From positions 515-17,260 of the forward strand of contig DKTZ01000058.1 of the NCBI GenBank assembly GCA_002490425.1: a DNA stretch of 16,746 bases, written 5' to 3'. How positions within the stretch are numbered: the stretch's first letter is position 1; every line of letters starts with the position of its first letter. The translations under genes were made by a program, and so were the position numbers. Below the pieces are notes generated by a model. It worked only from the letters and a program-made list of their open reading frames with translations, made no database searches and was not told the DNA's origin. Below, one piece after another: positions 1 to 8,601 of the stretch. The stretch comes from Ruminococcaceae bacterium UBA7217 (GTDB lineage Bacteria > Bacillota > Clostridia > Oscillospirales > Acutalibacteraceae).

Positions 1-60
1 TGGACACCTCTGCGAAGCAGAAGCGACGACCGAACCGACAGGTGATACCGCGTACCCTAC
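1..60. other. Unassigned window edge
   Basis: This stretch lies beyond the rpoD terminator. No reading frame or RNA gene can be supported in it. The only visible structure is a 5-bp hairpin (TCTGC, GAA loop, GCAGA) at about 9-21, which is too short to interpret. Confidence 0.4.
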
Positions 61-87
61 AAAAAAGGACAGGCATAAAGCCTGTCC
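61..87 (-). terminator. Intrinsic terminator of the dgt-dnaG-rpoD operon
   Basis: On the minus strand, an 8-bp perfect stem (GGACAGGC paired with GCCTGTCC, at 80-87 and 67-74) encloses a 5-nt loop. It is followed by a run of six T's (plus-strand A's at 61-66). It lies 21 bp past the rpoD stop codon, so it should end the sigma-factor operon transcript. Confidence 0.9.
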
Positions 88-108
88 AATAGAATTTGCG
101 GTTATATA

Positions 109-1200
109 TCAATCAAGGAAATCGCGAAGCTTTTTACTGCGGCTCGGATGGCGAAGCTTACGGAGAGCCTTTGCCTCAATCTGACGGATACGCTCTCTTG
201 TAACACCAAACTGTGAGCCAACCTCTTCAAGGGTTCTGGGGTGACCGTCCTCAAGTCCGAAACGAAGCGACAGAACCTTTGACTCACGGGGAGTTAAGGT
301 TTTGAGAACCTCATTAAGCTGTTCCTTAAGAAGAGAAATTGATGCGGCATCAGCCGGTGAAAGTGCGTCATCATCGGGGATAAAGTCGCCCAAATGGCTG
401 TCCTCCTCCTCGCCTATGGGTGTTTCAAGCGAAACAGGCTCCTGCGAAAGACGGAGAATCTCACGCACCTTGTCGGGACTCATTCCAAGCTCGTCCGCAA
501 TTTCCTCAGCAGACGGGTCATGACCGTTTTTGTGAAGAAGCTGTGTACTTGTCTTTTTAACCTTATTTATAGTTTCAACCATATGAACAGGGATTCGGAT
601 TGTTCTTGCCTGATCGGCAATAGCTCTTGTAATAGCCTGTCTTATCCACCAAGTGGCATAGGTTGAAAATTTAAAGCCCTTTGTATAGTCGAATTTATCA
701 ACAGCCTTAATAAGACCGAGGTTGCCCTCCTGAATTAAGTCAAGGAAAGCCATTCCCCTGCCTACATATCGCTTTGCAATGCTGACAACAAGACGAAGGT
801 TAGCCTCTGCAAGACGTTTTTTAGCCTCGGGGTCATTATCGGCAATACGCATAGCGAGAACCTGCTCCTCCTCAGTTGTTAAAAGAGGAACTCTGCCTAT
901 CTCTTTAAGATAAACACGGACAGGGTCGTCCATTGCGAGAGTTTTATTTTCACCCACTCCGCCGTCATCGGTTTTTGCAAGGTCGGTTTCGCTTGTTATT
1001 GCGTCCCTTGCCATATCGCCGAGGTCGTCGATAATCTCAATATTATTTTGCTCGATTATTTCGTAAAGCTTGTCAAGCTCGTCCATTTCAATGTCAAGCT
1101 CAATAATTGCAGTGTCGATTTCCTGCGTGGTTAATTTGCCGACTGTCTTGCCCTTTTCGACAAGAGCCTTTATCGCTGTTTTCTTATCAAGATTTTCCAT
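109..1200 (-). CDS. rpoD: Primary RNA polymerase sigma factor RpoD/SigA
   Basis: This is the housekeeping sigma-70 factor, which gives RNA polymerase its -35/-10 promoter specificity. The 363-residue protein has the full set of regions. A region 1.1-like helical segment covers about 5-60 and region 1.2 about 91-120 (DDPVRVYLKEIG). Region 2 covers about 125-205, with the core-binding and melting motifs NLRLVVSIAKRY, DLIQEGNLGL and FSTYATWWIRQAI. Region 3 covers about 207-285. Region 4 covers about 293-363, with the helix-turn-helix VTRERIRQIEAKALRKLRHP. The short length, without a large region 1.1 insert, is typical of Bacillota. The ATG at 1200 follows an AAGGGTG ribosome binding site. The gene sits 12 bp downstream of dnaG and is last in the operon before the terminator at 61-87. 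An alternative sigma factor is unlikely because all regions are complete and canonical. Confidence 0.98.
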   Translation of the reverse strand: MENLDKKTAIKALVEKGKTVGKLTTQEIDTAIIELDIEMDELDKLYEIIEQNNIEIIDDLGDMARDAITSETDLAKTDDGGVGENKTLAMDDPVRVYLKEIGRVPLLTTEEEQVLAMRIADNDPEAKKRLAEANLRLVVSIAKRYVGRGMAFLDLIQEGNLGLIKAVDKFDYTKGFKFSTYATWWIRQAITRAIADQARTIRIPVHMVETINKVKKTSTQLLHKNGHDPSAEEIADELGMSPDKVREILRLSQEPVSLETPIGEEEDSHLGDFIPDDDALSPADAASISLLKEQLNEVLKTLTPRESKVLSLRFGLEDGHPRTLEEVGSQFGVTRERIRQIEAKALRKLRHPSRSKKLRDFLD

Positions 1201-1212
1201 ATTCTTTCACCC

Positions 1213-2964
1213 TTATGTATTATTTCGGAAGAAATTCAAGAAATCATCGTCGCTGATATTTTCTGTATCCACAGCCGACCTTTTTTTCTTATTTTTCTCA
1301 CCGATTATTGTTTTTATACAGTCCTCACACTCTTCTTCTGTATTTTGCAGAACCTCGGAAACAGTTTGAATTTTTGCAACCGCTTTTATTTCGTCTTCGA
1401 TAAGCTCGCCGTAAAGAAAAGATATTTCCGCAGATTTACCTTCTCTCAGCCTGTCGGTAACAGTTTTGTAAATTCTGCCGTTAAAGGCCGTTACAAAATC
1501 CTCTGCGGTAATTTTTTTGTCGGCAACATTTAAAAGCACGGGATTTGCCATAATTATTGCAATTAAACTTTCCTCCGCCTTTGCCGCCTTAAAATTTGCC
1601 GAACGGTCAGGATTTAATTTATCGAGAATGTCATCTGCTTTGACGACTGTTTTAAATTCCTGTTTTTTTTGCGTAATGCGCTGTGATTTTTCCGCACGCT
1701 TAACCTCATCCGTAATTGCGGACTTTGCAACGGAAAGCTCTGCGGCAAGACGGGATGAATAAATATCAAGCTCAATGGGAGTGAGTTTCGACAAAATCGG
1801 AATTGCAGCACGCAAATACCGCCGTTTGCCGTCATCCGTTGTTAAATCAAGCTTCTCACGCTCAGCCAAAAGCTTAAATTCAATTTCGTTTGCGGCGCCG
1901 TCAATAATAGACTTAAACCGTTCGACACCGTAATTCTTAATAATTTCGTCGGGGTCTTTGCCGCCCGAAAGCTTTAAGACACGCACCTTTGCATTGGTTT
2001 TTGCAAATACCTCAAGTGCACGTGATGTTGCTTTTCCGCCTGCATCGTCATTGTCATAACAAAGATAAATTTCAGACGCATAGCGTGACATTAAATGAGC
2101 CTGTTCGCTTGTCAGCGCCGTACCAAGACCTGCAACTGCATTGGTAAAGCCTGCCTGATGAAGCATTACAACGTCAATATTACCCTCACACAAAATAAGG
2201 TTGTCTTTACCCGATTTACGGGCAAAATTCAGTGCAAAGACCTCATTGCCTTTTTTATAGACAAGCGTGTCGGAGGTATTAACATATTTGCCTTTATCCT
2301 CCTCACGGAGTCTTCTTCCGCTGAAACCCAATACATTTCCCCGCAAATCAATTATCGGGAAAACAAGACGGTGACGGAAATTATCATAGTATGTGCCTTT
2401 TTGAGATTTTTTAAGAAGATTTGCCTCAAAAAGTTCATAATCGGTAAAGCCCTTTGCGTTAAGATGTTCTTTAAGAGCCGACCAGGAATCAGGCGCATAT
2501 CCTATTCCGAATTTTATAACGGTTTCCCTTGAAAGCCTTCTGTTTATGCAGTAATCGGCTGCCGCCTTGCCGTCTTTTCCGAAAAGCTGTTTACTGAAAA
2601 ATCTTGCGGCTTCACGGTTCGCCTCATACATACGCAGTCTGCGCTTTGCAAGAGTTGAATCGTAGGAATTGTCGTCAGGCAAGTCCATGCCTACTTTATC
2701 GGCAAGAAATTTAATTGCGTCAACATAATCAAGATTTTCAATAGAGCATATAAAACGAATAACATCTCCGCCCTCTCCGCAGCCAAAGCAGTAAAAGGAC
2801 TGCGTGTCCGGATAAACGGTAAAAGACGGCGTTTTTTCGCCGTGAAACGGGCAAAGTCCTCGGCAGATTTTGCCGTTGCGCTTAATATTTACGTAAGAGG
2901 AAATTATGGATTCAATGTCTGCACGGCGGCGAAGCTCTGCAATATACTCGTCACTGATAGCCAT
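1213..2964 (-). CDS. dnaG: DNA primase DnaG
   Basis: DnaG synthesises the RNA primers for Okazaki fragments and works with the DnaB helicase at the fork. The 583-residue protein has a CHC2 zinc-ribbon at the N-terminus (C38, H41, C59, C62). The primase core includes a Toprim fold with E260 (LCEGNIDVV) and the acidic pair D304/D306 (CYDNDDAGG). A divergent helical C-terminal part from about 450 onward is the expected helicase-binding domain. The frame is open ten codons further upstream (to 2994), but the ATG at 2964 is preferred. It begins with the usual family N-terminus (AISDEYI), follows a GGGGGA ribosome binding site, and forms a TAATG overlap with the dgt stop codon, which suggests translational coupling. 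The gene is co-transcribed with dgt upstream and rpoD downstream. Confidence 0.97.
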   Translation of the reverse strand: MAISDEYIAELRRRADIESIISSYVNIKRNGKICRGLCPFHGEKTPSFTVYPDTQSFYCFGCGEGGDVIRFICSIENLDYVDAIKFLADKVGMDLPDDNSYDSTLAKRRLRMYEANREAARFFSKQLFGKDGKAAADYCINRRLSRETVIKFGIGYAPDSWSALKEHLNAKGFTDYELFEANLLKKSQKGTYYDNFRHRLVFPIIDLRGNVLGFSGRRLREEDKGKYVNTSDTLVYKKGNEVFALNFARKSGKDNLILCEGNIDVVMLHQAGFTNAVAGLGTALTSEQAHLMSRYASEIYLCYDNDDAGGKATSRALEVFAKTNAKVRVLKLSGGKDPDEIIKNYGVERFKSIIDGAANEIEFKLLAEREKLDLTTDDGKRRYLRAAIPILSKLTPIELDIYSSRLAAELSVAKSAITDEVKRAEKSQRITQKKQEFKTVVKADDILDKLNPDRSANFKAAKAEESLIAIIMANPVLLNVADKKITAEDFVTAFNGRIYKTVTDRLREGKSAEISFLYGELIEDEIKAVAKIQTVSEVLQNTEEECEDCIKTIIGEKNKKKRSAVDTENISDDDFLNFFRNNT

Positions 2965-3977
2965 TAAAAATCCCCCATTCCCATATCCGCCCAAGCACTG
3001 GGGATAAATGTATTCTGATAAACAGAAAGAAGATAGCGGTCGCTCATTCCTGCAATGTAATCGCAGACCGCACGTTCAACCCCTTCGCTTTCAATTATAT
3101 AGTTAAAAGCCTCAGGGATTTTTTTACTGTTTTTAACGAAATACTCATAAAGACGCAGTATTATGTCAATAGCTTTTGTTTCTTCGCTCTTGCATTTTGG
3201 ATTGGTATAAACCAAGCTGAACATCAGCTTATGAAGCTCATCAAAAGGAATCTGAATATCATCGGAAAAACGAATATCATCTTTGCTGTTCTCAACGCAG
3301 TTTGTTACAAGAGTATTTATTCGCTCGGATTTATTTGTGCCGAGAGAAAGACGGATTGTAAGAGGAATGTCCTCCTCGGTCATAATTTCGCCACGTATTG
3401 CGTCGTCAATATCGTGATTAATATAAGCGATTTTATCGGCAAGCTTAACAATTCTGCCTTCAAGGGTGTCCGCTTCTTTTCCCCTTGTATGGCAGACAAT
3501 GCCGTCACGCACTTCGTATGTAAGGTTTAACCCTGTGCCGCCCTTTTCGAGTTTTTCTACCACACGAAGGCTTTGCTCGTAATGGTGAAATCCGCCGGGA
3601 AAAACTGAATTGAGTGCCCTTTCACCTGCATGACCGAAAGGCGTATGACCTAAATCATGTCCCAAAGCCACTGCTTCGGTTAAATCGGAATTGAGTGAAA
3701 GTCCGTTTGAAATTGTGCGTGCAATCTGCGCAACCTCTAAAGTATGGGTAAGGCGTGTACGGTAATGGTCGCCCCACGGAGACAGAAACACTTGCGTTTT
3801 ATGTTTAAGGCGGCGGAAGGAGTTTGAGTGAATAATTCTGTCACGGTCACGCTGAAAATCGGTTCTGAGTGAGCATTTTTCTTCAAGGACTTCTCTGCCT
3901 TTTGAGTTTACCGCCAAGCACGCTTTCGGTGAAAGAATAAGCTTTTCGTTGTTTTCAAGCTTTTCACGAACTGTCAT
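2964..3977 (-). CDS. dgt: dGTPase-like HD-domain deoxynucleotide triphosphohydrolase
   Basis: This family hydrolyses dNTPs (classically dGTP) to deoxynucleoside and tripolyphosphate. The 337-residue protein matches the shorter dGTPase-like form found in many Bacillota. The HD metal site is visible: H78 in RLTHTLEV, then H107 and D108 in LGHDLGHTPFGH, then a later conserved Asp in VKLADKIAYINHDIDD. The N-terminal stretch DRDRIIHSNSFRRLKHKTQV is the family's nucleotide/oligomer region. The ATG at 3977 follows a GGGGCGG ribosome binding site and a promoter lies 80-107 bp upstream. It is the first gene of the dgt-dnaG-rpoD operon and overlaps dnaG by one base in TAATG. Its substrate preference (dGTP or any dNTP) cannot be read from the sequence. 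Confidence 0.94.
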   Translation of the reverse strand: MTVREKLENNEKLILSPKACLAVNSKGREVLEEKCSLRTDFQRDRDRIIHSNSFRRLKHKTQVFLSPWGDHYRTRLTHTLEVAQIARTISNGLSLNSDLTEAVALGHDLGHTPFGHAGERALNSVFPGGFHHYEQSLRVVEKLEKGGTGLNLTYEVRDGIVCHTRGKEADTLEGRIVKLADKIAYINHDIDDAIRGEIMTEEDIPLTIRLSLGTNKSERINTLVTNCVENSKDDIRFSDDIQIPFDELHKLMFSLVYTNPKCKSEETKAIDIILRLYEYFVKNSKKIPEAFNYIIESEGVERAVCDYIAGMSDRYLLSVYQNTFIPSAWADMGMGDF

Positions 3978-4056
3978 ATTTCCGCCCCTTTCATATATAA
4001 TAAGTTTAATTTTCGGCTGTTTTTCTTATTTTTGCTCTAAAAAACGCCTTCCCTTC

Positions 4057-4084
4057 AATATAATAATATAACAAAAAATCGCAA
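4057..4084 (-). promoter_or_regulatory. Candidate promoter of dgt-dnaG-rpoD
   Basis: On the minus strand, a TTGCGA -35 box (4079-4084) and a TATATT -10 box (4057-4062) are separated by 16 bp in an AT-rich gap between yigZ and dgt. Transcription would start near 4050, giving a leader of about 70 nt before the dgt ATG. The hexamers are imperfect and the region is AT-rich, so this is a prediction. Confidence 0.5.
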
Positions 4085-4100
4085 AATACTTTTTTAATTT

Positions 4101-4718
4101 TCAAAATTCATAAAAATTTTCATTTATTATTCTGGGAAAGAGCTTTCCGTTGCTCATTTCGGTAAGTTTTGACGTAAAATTCTCATACGTACTGTCTTTA
4201 ACCCGGACATTCAAGGTTACATTGTCGGCAAAATCCGAATTAAGAATAATAATATTTTCAGCACGCAAAAATGCTTCAAGCTTTCCGTAAAAGGTATAAT
4301 CGCAAATAATTTTCAGTTCCTTGGCTTTAGCCATTGTGATTATTTGGCTTTTATCAAGAGCAATTTTTGCCGTATGAGAATAGGCACGCACAAGACCGCC
4401 CCCGCCTAAAAGTATCCCGCCGAAATACCTTGTAACAACCACGCAAACATCGGTAACATTTTCCTTTTCCAAAACGCTTAAAACGGGAACGCCTGCTGTT
4501 CCCTGCGGCTCGCCGTCATCGGAATAACGCTTAATATTCCCGTCACGGACAATATAGGCATAAACATTGTGGGTTGCGTCCCAATGCTTCGACTTTATTT
4601 CCGATATAAAATCCTCCGCCTGCTTTTTTGAGGACACAGGACAGCAATACCCTATAAAACGGGAATGTTTAATTTCATATTCATCAAACGAATTGTTTTT
4701 TACTGTTCTGTACTCCAT
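4101..4718 (-). CDS. yigZ: YigZ/IMPACT (UPF0029) family protein
   Basis: The 205-residue protein belongs to the widespread YigZ/IMPACT family. Members have an N-terminal IMPACT domain and a C-terminal ferredoxin-like DUF1949 domain, and their bacterial role is not firmly established. The family signatures are clear: HNVYAYIV followed by DDGEPQGTAGVPVL (about 67-80), then VVVTRYFGGILLGGGGLVR (about 93-111). The C-terminal third (about 135-205) is the smaller, divergent domain. The ATG at 4718 follows GGAGAAA at a good distance. It lies between the rpmE terminator and the dgt promoter and so is probably a single-gene unit. A perfect TATAAT at 4742-4747 on the minus strand could be its -10 box, but no convincing -35 box is present. 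Confidence 0.93.
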   Translation of the reverse strand: MEYRTVKNNSFDEYEIKHSRFIGYCCPVSSKKQAEDFISEIKSKHWDATHNVYAYIVRDGNIKRYSDDGEPQGTAGVPVLSVLEKENVTDVCVVVTRYFGGILLGGGGLVRAYSHTAKIALDKSQIITMAKAKELKIICDYTFYGKLEAFLRAENIIILNSDFADNVTLNVRVKDSTYENFTSKLTEMSNGKLFPRIINENFYEF

Positions 4719-4756
4719 AATTTCTCCGATTGCTTTTTCTGATTATATTCATATAT

Positions 4757-4785
4757 AAAACAAATGGCGGTACGTTTGTACCGCC
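4757..4785 (-). terminator. Intrinsic terminator of rpmE
   Basis: On the minus strand, an 8-bp perfect GC-rich stem (GGCGGTAC paired with GTACCGCC) surrounds a 4-nt loop (4766-4785). A T-rich tail follows (ATTTGTTTT). It starts 7 bp past the rpmE stop codon. Confidence 0.88.
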
Positions 4786-4792
4786 GAGCTTG

Positions 4793-4999
4793 TTATTTGG
4801 ATTCAAGATTGTAACGTTTGTTGAAACGGTCAACACGTCCGCCTGTGTCAACAAGCTTCTGTTTACCTGTAAAGAACGGGTGGCAATTTGAGCAAATATC
4901 AACTTTAAGACCTGACTTTGTTGAACGAGTTTCAAATGTAGCACCGCAAGCGCACTTTACGGTAGTGGTTTCATAATTAGGATGAATTCCTTCTTTCAC
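4793..4999 (-). CDS. rpmE: 50S ribosomal protein L31, zinc-binding form
   Basis: L31 is a small large-subunit protein that helps bridge the two ribosomal subunits. The 68-residue product begins MKEGIHPNY and carries the zinc-ribbon cysteines C16, C18, C36 and C39 (KCACGA and DICSNCHPFFTGKQ). It is therefore the C+ type, not the zinc-independent YtiA/RpmE2 form. The start codon is GTG at 4999. It is supported by a GAGGTG ribosome binding site seven bases upstream and by the family N-terminus. The gene has its own terminator and a candidate promoter in the 77-bp gap after addA, so it is probably transcribed alone. Confidence 0.98.
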   Translation of the reverse strand: MKEGIHPNYETTTVKCACGATFETRSTKSGLKVDICSNCHPFFTGKQKLVDTGGRVDRFNKRYNLESK

Positions 5000-5040
5000 G
5001 AATTGTCACCTCTTTCGGTTATTATTTATTAAGCCTAATA

Positions 5041-5069
5041 AGTTTATCACAAGAGTATTTAAAAATCAA
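5041..5069 (-). promoter_or_regulatory. Candidate promoter of rpmE
   Basis: On the minus strand, TTGATT (5064-5069) and TAAACT (5041-5046) are spaced by 17 bp. Each matches consensus at four of six positions. The predicted start lies about 35 nt before the rpmE GTG. A small AT-only inverted repeat (TTATTA, 4-nt loop, TAATAA, 5026-5041) overlaps the start region. No clear terminator separates addA from rpmE, so read-through is possible. Confidence 0.35.
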
Positions 5070-5076
5070 GTGTTTT

Positions 5077-8000
5077 TTAAAAATTTACAGAAATTTCTTC
5101 CGAAAGCTCAAAAGAATACAGAGTTACTTTAACATTTTTTACCCCGAAGCACTCCTCTGCCGCCTTTTTGTAAACCCACATCTGCGTTTTATAGCGTTCA
5201 CACAGCTCTTCTGCGGATTTTACGCGGTCGGTTTTATAGTCGATTATTTCGCCGTTTTCGCCGTTTACAATAAATCCGTCAACTACACCCTGCACGACCG
5301 CCGATTCACCTTCAAGGTTTTTCGGTTCATTCAAAACAAGGTTTAACGGCACTGACATTGTAAATTCCTGTTCGCGAAGGAATTTTTTCGCAGAGAGAAT
5401 ACGGGTAAACATATCGCTTTCAAAGAATTTTTGAATTTTGCTCTTATTTAAAGCCTTTGCCTCATCGGCTGTAAATGTACCGTTCAATGTAAGTCGATCT
5501 ATTTCCGCATCAATGTTCTTTGATGCATTTTGCATATCGCAGACTTCCATAAATCTATGAATAAGCGTGCCTCTTTTTGCGGGAGTTATTTTGTTTTCGC
5601 TTAAAAATGAAGGATTTTCGCTTGCAAAATACTCGCTTTCATAAGTTTTGTCCATTGACGAGGCAGTATATTTCACGTCAATACCCGAAAGATAATCAAA
5701 AGGATATGCAAAAGAAATCTTTTCTTTTATTGTTTCGGTAAGTACACTGTCGGGCAGAAAGACATCTTCGGATTTTTCTTTTTCAGCTGTATTTAAAGGT
5801 TCTTCGCAAAAATAAACCTCGATTTTACTGTCTGTATTTGCCCTCGTTCTGCCCTGAAGATTATTAACGAACGGCAAAGTGGAAAAAGACGGATGCTTTA
5901 TCATAGAAAACAGTACAAGGTCAAAAAAGCTGTCGATATTTTTAATTGCGGTGTGAATATTTTCTTCACCCACGCTGTTTTCGTAAAACAAATTCGTTAT
6001 CTTTTTTTGAGGATTGTAAGCACTGCCTACAAGTATCAGCTTTTCTTCGGCTCTTGTCATTGCAACGTAGAGAAGCCGTAGGTTTTCAGCAGTGTTTTCA
6101 TCCTCATTCTTTTTTATTACGGCAAAGTGACTGAGAGTTTTAATTTCACGGTTTTCCTCAGCAATAAATCTCAACGCACCTGCTCCGAGAGTTTTGTTAA
6201 CGGGCAGCTTTTCTTTTGACTCCTTGCGGAATTTTGCAGACATATCGGCAAGAATAACAACGGGAAATTCAAGTCCCTTGCTTTTGTGATAACTCATTAT
6301 TCTTACAGCGTTATCATTCTCGGAAACTGTTTCAGCCGCCTCAAGGTCATAGCCGTTCTTTTGGAGCTTATCAATATATCTTAAAAATCCCGACAATCCG
6401 AAAGAGCCACCTGCACTGTAATTTTCGGCATAAATGACGAGTTTTTGCAGATTCAGAACTCTTCTTTCTCCTGATTCCATTGCAGAAACAACACAGTCAA
6501 AAGCTGTCATTTCATAAATCCTGCGAATTAAATCGGCAACACTGAGTGTTACTGACAGCGTCCTGAAAACATTAAGCAAATCAATAACCTGTTTTGCTTT
6601 ATTGTTTTTATTTTCATTTAATTTCAAAACGGAGTACAGAGAAGCACGGGGATTTTCGGCTTTTAATTCGGCCACATCGTCCTCCGTAAATGCTGTTAAA
6701 GGTGAAAGCAGTACCGAGAGAAGAGGAATATCGGAAAGCGGATTGTCGATTACACGCAAAAGTGAAATCACAGTCATAATTTCGGCATTATCAAAAAATC
6801 CGCCCTCTTTTTTGTAATGGACGGGTATGCCCATTTTTATAAGCTCCCCTGCCATAACAGCGGCTTTATCCTTAACGGTTCGCAGAAGAATACAAATATC
6901 GCTGTATTTCACGGGGCGTTTGTTTTCGCCTCTGCCCACAGTCATTTTACTGTTTACCATTTGGTTTATCAGTCCGCCGATATACTGAGCTTCTTTAACT
7001 AAATTAGAGGCTCTGGGGTCGTCCGCCTCAACAATATGTACCTGTGTATCCGATTTTTCGCTTTCATCAAAGCCGACAGCGGAAAAGCGAAGTCTTTCGG
7101 TTTCTTTGTAATCTAAACCGCCGAGCTTCGGCACCATTAAGAAATCAAAGAAAAAATTTACTGCATCTACAACGCCCTTACGGCTTCTGAAATTACTGTC
7201 AAGATAAATCTTTGCAGGGTAATTTCCGCCATCGAATTTCGGCGTTTTATTTAACAGCGACACAAAAATTTCGGGACACGCTTCCCTGAAAGCATAAATG
7301 CTCTGCTTAACGTCGCCGACTATAAACTCGTTGGCACCGTCCTTTGAAACGGCGTTAAAAAGAGCAACCTGCGCCGCATTTGTATCCTGAAATTCGTCTA
7401 TTAAAATTTCATCAAATTCGCCTGAAAGCTCTTTTGCAAGACTTGTTTTAACTCTTTCACCGTCCTCATTCGTTTCATAAAGCAAATCAAGGGCAAAATG
7501 AAGAATGTCGGTAAAATAATAGGAATTATTATCATTTTTCACCTCTGCCACACGGTGAATAAATTTCTTTACACTGTTTTTCAAAGCAGCCATTACAGGG
7601 CGCAAATGTTTTATGTCATCTTCATAATCCTCTGCCGTGCAGATAAGCAATGAATTCAGAGCTTCGGTTTCTTTTTTTATTATATCACGGCGAGCTTTGA
7701 TTTGCTCGTAAAGGTCATCTTTTTCATCCTTTTTAAATCTTGCGAACTGACTAAAGGAAATACTGCCAAGCGTTTCTCTTATGGTGTTCCAAGGCGCACC
7801 AATGTTAATTTTTTCAAGGGTGCTTTTAAGAGTTGATTCGGGAAAAGCTAAATCGTCATTTACAGCCGTTTCAAGCTTACCGCTCCCCTGCACATCAAGA
7901 AATACTTTGTCAATTTTTTCAAGAATAAAATAAATTTTCTCCCTTAAAAGAGAAAGAATATATTCTCCGCAGGCGCTCTTTTCAACCGACACATCATCAA

Positions 8001-8601
8001 AATACAGCTGAAACGCTTTGTCAATCCATTTTTCGGGGTCACAGTCCGCCATTGCAAGGTCGTACAGTTTTATTAACAGAGTTTTTAAAGTTTCATCATT
8101 TTTTTGATTGGTAAAAAGTTCTAAAAGGCTAAGTTCGTTTTCATCACCGTTTTCATAAATACCGTTTAAGACTTCGTCTGCCGCCTCACTCAAAACGATT
8201 TTATTTTCGCTGTCGGTAAGCATTGTGAAATCGGGTGAAATTGACAGCAGTTCAAAATTTTCTTTAACGAGCCTGCCGCAGAAGCTGTCCATAGTGCAAA
8301 CCTGCGCTTCGGTAAGATAAAGCTTTTGCCTTTTAAGGAACACATTTGACGGGTCTTTTTCAAGCCGCTTTGAAATTGCGTCCGACAGTCTGTTTTTCAT
8401 TTCTGCCGCCGCCGCTTTTGTAAATGTAACAACCAGAAGTCTGTCAACGGACGACGGATTTTGAGGACGGGTTATACGCTCGATTATTCGCTCAACAAGC
8501 ACTGCGGTTTTGCCTGAGCCTGCCGCCGCCGAAACAAGAATTGTTCCGTCAAGAGATTTTATTGCGTTATTTTGTGCAGGCGTCCATTTTCTTTCGCTCA
8601 T
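5077..8601 (-). CDS. addA: ATP-dependent helicase/nuclease subunit A (AddA)
   Basis: AddA is the UvrD-like motor and one of the two nucleases of AddAB, the Gram-positive counterpart of RecBCD. The complex resects double-strand breaks for RecA. The 1174-residue protein has the Q-motif TPAQ (7-10), Walker A AAAGSGKT (25-32), motif Ia VTFTKAAAAEMK, Walker B IDEFQDT (401-407) and motif III GDVKQSIYAFRE (about 429-440). The late motif LRLLYVAMTRAEEKL is also present. The C-terminal RecB-type nuclease shows RGTLIHRFME, then D1108 (GVVDGF) and the pair D1121/K1123 (IDYKTDR), as expected for an active site. The start overlaps the addB stop in ATGA. The length is within the normal AddA range and no break was seen. 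Confidence 0.97.
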   Translation of the reverse strand: MSERKWTPAQNNAIKSLDGTILVSAAAGSGKTAVLVERIIERITRPQNPSSVDRLLVVTFTKAAAAEMKNRLSDAISKRLEKDPSNVFLKRQKLYLTEAQVCTMDSFCGRLVKENFELLSISPDFTMLTDSENKIVLSEAADEVLNGIYENGDENELSLLELFTNQKNDETLKTLLIKLYDLAMADCDPEKWIDKAFQLYFDDVSVEKSACGEYILSLLREKIYFILEKIDKVFLDVQGSGKLETAVNDDLAFPESTLKSTLEKINIGAPWNTIRETLGSISFSQFARFKKDEKDDLYEQIKARRDIIKKETEALNSLLICTAEDYEDDIKHLRPVMAALKNSVKKFIHRVAEVKNDNNSYYFTDILHFALDLLYETNEDGERVKTSLAKELSGEFDEILIDEFQDTNAAQVALFNAVSKDGANEFIVGDVKQSIYAFREACPEIFVSLLNKTPKFDGGNYPAKIYLDSNFRSRKGVVDAVNFFFDFLMVPKLGGLDYKETERLRFSAVGFDESEKSDTQVHIVEADDPRASNLVKEAQYIGGLINQMVNSKMTVGRGENKRPVKYSDICILLRTVKDKAAVMAGELIKMGIPVHYKKEGGFFDNAEIMTVISLLRVIDNPLSDIPLLSVLLSPLTAFTEDDVAELKAENPRASLYSVLKLNENKNNKAKQVIDLLNVFRTLSVTLSVADLIRRIYEMTAFDCVVSAMESGERRVLNLQKLVIYAENYSAGGSFGLSGFLRYIDKLQKNGYDLEAAETVSENDNAVRIMSYHKSKGLEFPVVILADMSAKFRKESKEKLPVNKTLGAGALRFIAEENREIKTLSHFAVIKKNEDENTAENLRLLYVAMTRAEEKLILVGSAYNPQKKITNLFYENSVGEENIHTAIKNIDSFFDLVLFSMIKHPSFSTLPFVNNLQGRTRANTDSKIEVYFCEEPLNTAEKEKSEDVFLPDSVLTETIKEKISFAYPFDYLSGIDVKYTASSMDKTYESEYFASENPSFLSENKITPAKRGTLIHRFMEVCDMQNASKNIDAEIDRLTLNGTFTADEAKALNKSKIQKFFESDMFTRILSAKKFLREQEFTMSVPLNLVLNEPKNLEGESAVVQGVVDGFIVNGENGEIIDYKTDRVKSAEELCERYKTQMWVYKKAAEECFGVKNVKVTLYSFELSEEISVNF

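Noticed and set aside
2965..2994. Ten-codon N-terminal extension of DnaG
   Set aside because: The extension is Gly-rich, unlike the family, and would overlap dgt. The ATG at 2964 has a ribosome binding site and a TAATG overlap.
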